From Spirochaetaceae bacterium (GTDB lineage Bacteria > Spirochaetota > Spirochaetia > Treponematales > Treponemataceae): a stretch of 17,419 nucleotides of DNA. A program made the translations under genes and the position numbers. The notes under the pieces are model-generated. The model saw nothing but the letters and a program-made list of their open reading frames with translations, had not been told where the DNA came from and made no database searches. The stretch is from contig JAISTZ010000193.1 in NCBI GenBank assembly GCA_031272345.1, positions 1-17,419 of the forward strand. Direction: 5' to 3'. Shown one piece after another: positions 13,718-17,419 of the stretch; position 1 is the stretch's first letter, and every line of letters begins with the position of its first letter.

Positions 13718-14803
13718 TCATTGCCTCTGTTCTTTGGAAAAACTCGCCAGCCCTTCACGGAATTCAGCGGGAAACGAGTCTCTCACCTTTTGGGCCAGCG
13801 CGGTATAGGCGCGGCGTTTTCCCACATCGCGGTTCATGGCCGTAGCTCGCTCCACCGGCGGGGATGTATAGGAAAAAATGACGCCCCCGGAACTGCTCAG
13901 GACCGCCTGAAGGGACGGGACAAAAACATAAAACACCGCGTTGTTCCCCTGGGCCTGCTCGGTTTCGTTTTCGCTCACCGTAACCGTGAGCAGTCCTGCG
14001 GCGGCGTCCCTGTTCTTCGCCACCCTGAAGCCCTCGTCGTTAAGGCATTTCTCAAGCGCCTGAGTCACCCGGGTTTCGTAGTCATTGGCGCAGTCAATAA
14101 AGATGACCGCCTGCGCCCGGGCCTCATCTGTTTTGCCGGGCAGTTCCGAAAGCGCCGCCTGGATTTCGGCAAAACTTTCCGCCGCGTTCCTGGGGTGTAG
14201 GCGCTCGGCGAATTTCCGCACCGACGCCGCGTTCAGTTCGTAGTAGTTCCGCGCGCCGCTAAAAAGCGCGAATCGTTTTAACGGATCGGATTCCTGCACC
14301 GCCGTATCGTACAAATTCAGAAACACGCTGATTTCTTCTCTGACTTTGGGTTCATACATTTCCCACGCTTCGTCCCGTTCAATGTAGGCGATGGTCTCCC
14401 AGACGTTTTCTGCCTTGTTGAACCATGCTTTGGCGTAATGCAGGGCGAAGAGTTCCATCTGGGACTGGATGAACGTTGTGTCCGTGAGGGTTGTCTCTGT
14501 GGCTCTCCCGCTCGCGGCGACCGACGTTTCCCGCAACTCCGTATTGATTTGGGACGAAATATACCTGGCGATTGCCCGGGAACCGGCGATTTCAGCTTCT
14601 CCGGCGCTCGCACCCCTGCCTTTTTCCGCCAGAAATTTTTCTCGGGGGTACACCGCGCCCACGTCCAGGAACCACTCCGGCGGCGGGGCGTCCTGCTCCG
14701 GCCCTGGCACGGATGGCGCGGACGCGCAGGACGCGAGAAGGGCCGCGCAGAAAAGGGGCGCGAAAAGCGGCAGCGCGAAACCGAATGGGATGTTTTTATT
14801 CAT
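13718..14803 (-). CDS. Lipoprotein with LPP20-type domain (first of two), function unknown
   Basis: A 361-residue predicted lipoprotein with a longer signal peptide and the lipobox LLASC (acylated C26). Residues about 41-160 carry an LPP20-like pattern: PPEWF, VYPREKFLAEKGRGAS, then EIAGSRAIARYISSQI. That fold (a Ser/Ala-rich pairing of helix and sheet) is common in spirochaete and epsilonproteobacterial envelope lipoproteins. The C-terminal part (about 228-345) forms a second alpha/beta segment with LLTVTVSENE and VFYVFVPSLQ strands. AGGAGG at 14815-14810 is 6 nt before the ATG. It shares its architecture with the next gene, suggesting an old duplication. It follows the helical-repeat gene by 30 bp and so appears to belong to the FRG-led transcript. 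Exact role unknown. Confidence 0.83.
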   Translation of the reverse strand: MNKNIPFGFALPLFAPLFCAALLASCASAPSVPGPEQDAPPPEWFLDVGAVYPREKFLAEKGRGASAGEAEIAGSRAIARYISSQINTELRETSVAASGRATETTLTDTTFIQSQMELFALHYAKAWFNKAENVWETIAYIERDEAWEMYEPKVREEISVFLNLYDTAVQESDPLKRFALFSGARNYYELNAASVRKFAERLHPRNAAESFAEIQAALSELPGKTDEARAQAVIFIDCANDYETRVTQALEKCLNDEGFRVAKNRDAAAGLLTVTVSENETEQAQGNNAVFYVFVPSLQAVLSSSGGVIFSYTSPPVERATAMNRDVGKRRAYTALAQKVRDSFPAEFREGLASFSKEQRQ

Positions 14804-14833
14804 CGTGAACCTCCTGTTAAAGAGCGTTGTGTT

Positions 14834-15430
14834 TTAGTCATCATCGTTTCCTGATTTTGGCCGCATGGCGTTTTCCATCACCATTGCGGTTCCGCTTGCG
14901 GAAAGCGGTTGCGGCGCGCCGGCCCCATCTTTCAGGCGTTTTATAAATTGCTCAAACCTGTCTCCCCCGGTTTTTGCAAGGGCGCGTAATTCTTCCGTGA
15001 CCAGTTCTTCCGGTACGAGTGAAATGGTATCTTTGTTACGCGCTACCATCTCGCGCAGAAAATCAGGGGTGAGGAGTTTTTGCGGCAATTTGAGGTAGTG
15101 ATTGGGATTGTACCAATAGGTCAATTCGTCCAGCCACTCCTCCGGGGTGATGGAGTCTTTCCAGGCCCGTACCTTTTCACGCAAGGGCGCGGGCGTAAAA
15201 GATTCCAGGGCGGCGTCGTCAATAAAAACCGCGGCGCGGCACACCGCTTCTGTCCGTAAGGGTTCGGGCATTTTCCCCAGATGTTCTGGGGTAGCGTCCT
15301 GTACGTCGGCAATGCACAGCTCTTCGCTCCGCAGCTCCTCAGGGGGCGGGTTGTTTTCCCAATCAATCCCCCCGGTCGCGGCAATCATAAGCCAATCGTC
15401 ATAGTCCCGTTCCATTGTTTTCTTTTTCAC
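14834..15430 (-). CDS. Helical-repeat protein with DUF4116-like units, function unknown
   Basis: A 198-residue cytosolic protein without signal peptide. Two adjacent 25-residue units (33-57 starting LRSEELCIADV, and 58-82 starting LRTEAVCRAAV) share the pattern L-R-[ST]-E-x2-C-x-A-x-V ending in P. A third related unit (119-142, LLTPDFLREMVA) follows a WLDELTYWYNPNHY insert. The pattern resembles DUF4116-type repeats, which make small alpha-solenoids, but I would not call the family with certainty. The GTG at 15430 is chosen because GGAG is 5 nt upstream and it overlaps the preceding stop by 4 bp (GTGA); the alternative ATG at 15415 lacks this. The C-terminus is acidic (GNDDD). A protein-binding role within this operon is inferred from the repeats only. 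Confidence 0.72.
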   Translation of the reverse strand: MKKKTMERDYDDWLMIAATGGIDWENNPPPEELRSEELCIADVQDATPEHLGKMPEPLRTEAVCRAAVFIDDAALESFTPAPLREKVRAWKDSITPEEWLDELTYWYNPNHYLKLPQKLLTPDFLREMVARNKDTISLVPEELVTEELRALAKTGGDRFEQFIKRLKDGAGAPQPLSASGTAMVMENAMRPKSGNDDD

Positions 15431-15873
15431 AATTTCTCCAGCGGAACAATCCGCCCGTCGTAGTGGTAGCTATGCTCTTCGTCTTTGCCCATATCGACGA
15501 TTTCAACAATGGATGCGCCGTCTGTACCGCTTTCGATTTTGGCGGTTTTGTGAAAGCGTTTTTCCAGCGCCGTTATCGCCATGTCCAATTCGCCTTCCAA
15601 CTGCTCTGGCTCTTCGTGGAGGATATTGAACAGCACGAATTTCTTGAGCCAGTCCTTGTCCACATCTTCGTCGCCCCAGGTATATATTTTCTTATAGTAG
15701 TCCATGTTTGCTTCCCATTCGGCGGGGCTCATGGCGTCGATGCGCAGCCCTTCCAGGTTGTGCTCGTCCAGTGCGGCGACTAGTTCGGTGATTTCCCGGA
15801 CCAGTGCCTCAAAATCAGCTTCTTCGTATTCCTTTGGCAGGGGGAAGTCATCGGCGTCTTCTTCTTCGTTCAT
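15427..15873 (-). CDS. Acidic hypothetical protein
   Basis: A 148-residue strongly acidic protein (start MNEEEDADDFPLPKEYEEADF) with no membrane segment and no motif I recognise. Residues about 20-45 and 60-105 look helical; the C-terminal part (about 105-148) has a beta-like SIVEIVDMGKDEEHSYHYDGRIVPLEKL-type stretch. The ATG at 15873 overlaps the upstream stop (ATGA), and its own stop overlaps the next start (GTGA), so it is coupled on both sides. Base composition is clearly less GC-rich than in recJ or recO. High acidity and tight coupling would suit a small adaptor or inhibitor of a neighbouring product, but that is speculation. Confidence 0.75.
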   Translation of the reverse strand: MNEEEDADDFPLPKEYEEADFEALVREITELVAALDEHNLEGLRIDAMSPAEWEANMDYYKKIYTWGDEDVDKDWLKKFVLFNILHEEPEQLEGELDMAITALEKRFHKTAKIESGTDGASIVEIVDMGKDEEHSYHYDGRIVPLEKL

Positions 15874-16304
15874 CTCAATGCTCCTTGTATTGCTTCGGCT
15901 TCTGCCGCAATTTCTTCTTCCGTGGGTTCGCGGCCCAACTCTTTTTTCAGGCGGCTTTGGGCAAGACGCCTGCGGGCTTTGTCTTCAAGACTTGCGATGC
16001 GCTCCTCTGTGGCTTTGTACTGGGCCATGATTTCTTCCCTGGTCAGGGGGGCTTTTGTTTCAGGGGAAAAGTTGTTTCGCAGACTCAAGACCCGGAGCGC
16101 TTCCTCCGCCGCTGGGTGGGTGACGGTGACGCGCTTCCCGTCATATTCAAGCAGGGTATCTTCCCCGCAGACAGGGCAAACTACGGAAACACTGTCAGCC
16201 TCCCGTAGCAGATTAAAGGAGATTTTGTCCGTTACCTTGCCGCAGGAAGGGCAGTAGACCGAGCAGAGGCGGCCAGAGTTCCTGATTGTTTGTTCCGGTT
16301 TCAT
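15870..16304 (-). CDS. Zinc-ribbon protein with helical tail
   Basis: A 144-residue protein (counted from the ATG at 16304). Two CxxC pairs, C18-x2-C21 (CPSC) and C43-x2-C46 (CPVC), are spaced like a zinc ribbon. A short strand region follows, then a charged helix (about 80-144) with KATEERIASLEDKARRRLA, likely a coiled coil. The 16304 start gives a 4-bp ATGA overlap with the 37-residue ORF upstream; an in-frame ATG at 16310 is possible, with GGAGG 13 nt before it. Zinc ribbons of this kind bind nucleic acid or proteins. No enzyme motif is seen. Its stop overlaps the start of the acidic protein gene. Confidence 0.75.
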   Translation of the reverse strand: MKPEQTIRNSGRLCSVYCPSCGKVTDKISFNLLREADSVSVVCPVCGEDTLLEYDGKRVTVTHPAAEEALRVLSLRNNFSPETKAPLTREEIMAQYKATEERIASLEDKARRRLAQSRLKKELGREPTEEEIAAEAEAIQGALR

Positions 16305-16414
16305 GGGCATAATATAAAATCGCCCTCCTTGACGTTCAAAATCTCGCCGTCTTCCCCGGCAAAACGCGCCTTGACGGGCTTTGTACTCCCTATATATAAA
16401 AAGACCTTCACCAT
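16301..16414 (-). CDS. 37-residue small protein coupled between the FRG and zinc-ribbon genes
   Basis: An ATG at 16414-16412 overlaps the end of the FRG gene (ATGGTGA) and the frame closes with TGA at 16303-16301, overlapping the zinc-ribbon start (ATGA). The peptide begins MVKVFLYIGSTKPVKARF and ends VKEGDFILCP: alternating hydrophobic residues suggest a small beta-barrel or SH3-like strand set rather than random translation. GGAG lies 11 nt upstream. Exact end-to-end coupling and fill of an otherwise 100-bp gap inside a tight operon argue that it is real. The function is unknown. Confidence 0.55.
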   Translation of the reverse strand: MVKVFLYIGSTKPVKARFAGEDGEILNVKEGDFILCP

Positions 16415-17271
16415 AACGATTCGTACTCCGTGCAAAGCGGCTTCAGGATGCGGCCCATGGGGTCATCTTTGGGAAACAGGATGTCCTTGGGGATGGCCTG
16501 AAACGGCTTTTGCCAAAAATGCTCCGGGTCAAAACTGAATTTTGCGATGAGACGGACCGCGAAGTTGTGTTGCGTGGTTTTGGCGAAAATATCGTCCTGC
16601 GGGAAAGCGCCCGTCAGAAAACCTTCCTGATACAGGGGCCGGAGCGCGGTTTCGGGCATAACGCTGAGCAGGCGGATAAGCTGCAAGCCGCTGTTGAAAG
16701 AAAACGACATATTGAGAGTTGTTTCATCAAAACCCAGCACATAAAGCGCCGCGTGTTTCTGTTCCTGTTTTTTGCGGTTCTCCTTCCAACTGTGGGCCGC
16801 GATTGAACAGGCGGTGTGCAGCGAAGCGGTAACATCGAGCAGGGGCGTGGGCATAACATGGTAGTGCTGAAAAAGCGCCCAAGCCAGGACCTCATAATGT
16901 TTGAGGTACGATTTGTTGTACGAGGTATCCTCAAAGTCCAGTTTCAGCAAGGCTTTCTGCCCGTCTTTGAGGGCCTCAATCCGCTGTTGTTTTAACCGAG
17001 TATCGAGTTTCCGGCCTTTTTGCGGACGGAAGATTGAAGGCGCAATGTTTGTCCGGGGCTTCGCGCTGTTGGTCTGATAGTCCTCGTCCTGGCCCCGGTA
17101 GAGAAGGTAAAACCCCCTGTTTTTTTGCGCCAGCACGGCGATACAGCGGGCCATTTCCCTGTAGGACTCGACAAAGCGAGGAGCCGACAGGGCGACGCCT
17201 GATGCGTTCTGCGCTTCAGACAGCCTGTCCAGGCTCAGATGCGAATAGATGTTACCAATGATTTCCCTCAT
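16408..17271 (-). CDS. FRG-domain protein
   Basis: A 287-residue cytosolic protein with the FRG domain. YRGQ (58-61) is followed by PSIFR (78-82), and the core block FQHYHVMPTPLLDVT begins at residue 134 and continues with a helix ending CSIAA (159), close to the family pattern (Q-H-[YH]-G-x-P-T-x-L-L-D-x-T). The biochemical activity of FRG domains is, to my knowledge, not established; they often occur in accessory or defence-associated loci. AAGGAGG at 17285-17279 precedes the ATG at 17271 by 7 nt. It is the first gene of the minus-strand operon, its stop overlaps the 37-residue ORF, and it is divergent from an IS256-type transposase. Composition is lower in GC than the housekeeping genes, suggesting horizontal acquisition. 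Confidence 0.85.
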   Translation of the reverse strand: MREIIGNIYSHLSLDRLSEAQNASGVALSAPRFVESYREMARCIAVLAQKNRGFYLLYRGQDEDYQTNSAKPRTNIAPSIFRPQKGRKLDTRLKQQRIEALKDGQKALLKLDFEDTSYNKSYLKHYEVLAWALFQHYHVMPTPLLDVTASLHTACSIAAHSWKENRKKQEQKHAALYVLGFDETTLNMSFSFNSGLQLIRLLSVMPETALRPLYQEGFLTGAFPQDDIFAKTTQHNFAVRLIAKFSFDPEHFWQKPFQAIPKDILFPKDDPMGRILKPLCTEYESLW

Positions 17272-17300
17272 GGTTGTTCCTCCTTACTGTTCTAGCAGTG

Positions 17301-17329
17301 ATTTGAGCCTGTAAAGAATTTTGTGTAAA
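17301..17329 (-). promoter_or_regulatory. Outward promoter candidate at the IS end, reading into the FRG gene
   Basis: On the minus strand TTTACA (17329-17324) lies inside the IS terminal repeat and TCAAAT (17306-17301) straddles its proposed edge, with 17 bp between. The expected transcription start is near 17294, leaving a leader of about 23 nt before the FRG start. The -10 is weak (four of six matches). Confidence 0.4.
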
Positions 17330-17333
17330 CGGC

Positions 17334-17339
17334 TATACT
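17334..17339 (+). promoter_or_regulatory. -10 box of the transposase gene
   Basis: TATACT at 17334-17339 lies 16 bp before the transposase ATG. No good -35 is visible at 17 bp; in IS elements a strong promoter is often completed only when ends join or by flanking DNA. AAGGAG at 17345-17350 is the ribosome site, 5 nt before the start. Confidence 0.5.
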
Positions 17340-17355
17340 ACAGTAAGGAGTAAGT

Positions 17356-17419
17356 ATGGCCTTTTCAAAAGAACTTCTGGATGAAATCCTGAAGGACTAC
17401 CACGGACCTGACGACTTTT
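17356..17419 (+). CDS. IS256-family (mutator-type) transposase, N-terminal fragment
   Basis: The frame from the ATG at 17356 encodes MAFSKELLDEILKDYHGPDD followed by F and runs off the window. This is the characteristic N-terminus of IS256/mutator DDE transposases (M-x-x-[SK]-x-E-L-L-D-E-L-L-K-D-Y-x-x-P-[ED]-D). The catalytic DDE residues would lie outside, so intactness is unknown. AAGGAG 5 nt upstream sets the start. It is transcribed away from the FRG operon. Confidence 0.82.
   Translation, partial: MAFSKELLDEILKDYHGPDDF

Larger units (their letters stand above)
17305..17419 (+). mobile_element. IS256-family insertion sequence, left end (runs off right edge)
   Basis: A terminal-repeat-like stretch starts near 17305 (GAGCCTGTAAAG) and contains AATTTTGTGTAAA (17317-17329), resembling IS256-type terminal repeats. 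It is followed about 26 bp later by the transposase ATG. The exact boundary and target duplication cannot be fixed because the right end lies outside the window. Confidence 0.7.

Noticed and set aside
16311..16342. TTGAAC-17-TATATT as a promoter for the zinc-ribbon gene
   Set aside because: It lies wholly inside the 37-residue ORF of a tightly coupled operon; the start would fall on the second ATG, so operon transcription is the simpler explanation.

Overview
This GC-rich window (third codon positions are mostly G or C) looks like chromosomal DNA from a Gram-negative, diderm anaerobe. A spirochaete of the Treponema lineage is my best guess. The basis is the M23 peptidase/bactofilin/YaaR/PSP1 block, the fused heavy-metal-domain/SafE/cupredoxin protein and the paired LPP20-type lipoproteins. 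I ran no search, so the taxonomy is inference.

Left part (1-12566) is mainly housekeeping. A comM/yifB fragment runs off the left edge on the minus strand. From a near-consensus promoter (608-636), a plus-strand operon encodes an M23 peptidase, a bactofilin, a YaaR-like protein and a RicT/YaaT-like PSP1 protein: cell-shape functions joined to a YaaR-RicT pair. Next come a small membrane-anchored 11-residue-repeat protein with its own promoter, recO, a thymidine/pyrimidine phosphorylase gene and recJ, whose product has a large internal insertion. A minus-strand RluA-type pseudouridine synthase overlaps the recJ end. A large minus-strand HMA/SafE/double-cupredoxin copper-handling protein is divergent from a tRNA-dihydrouridine synthase gene.

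Right part (12605-17271) is accessory. Seven tightly packed minus-strand genes, several joined by 4-bp stop/start overlaps, read in transcription order: FRG-domain protein, a previously hidden 37-residue ORF, a double-CxxC zinc-ribbon protein, an acidic protein, a helical-repeat protein with DUF4116-like units, and two LPP20-related lipoproteins. Base composition there is visibly less GC-rich, especially in the four upstream genes. The right edge holds the start of an IS256-family insertion sequence (terminal repeat plus the first 21 codons of the transposase) divergent from the FRG gene. The IS end may supply that gene's promoter.

The FRG-led operon beside the IS is the best candidate for an undescribed system. 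The RecJ insertion, which resembles a degenerate DnaQ-type exonuclease fold, is the best single-protein oddity. No tRNA, rRNA or CRISPR was seen, and no gene-free stretch exceeds about 155 bases.
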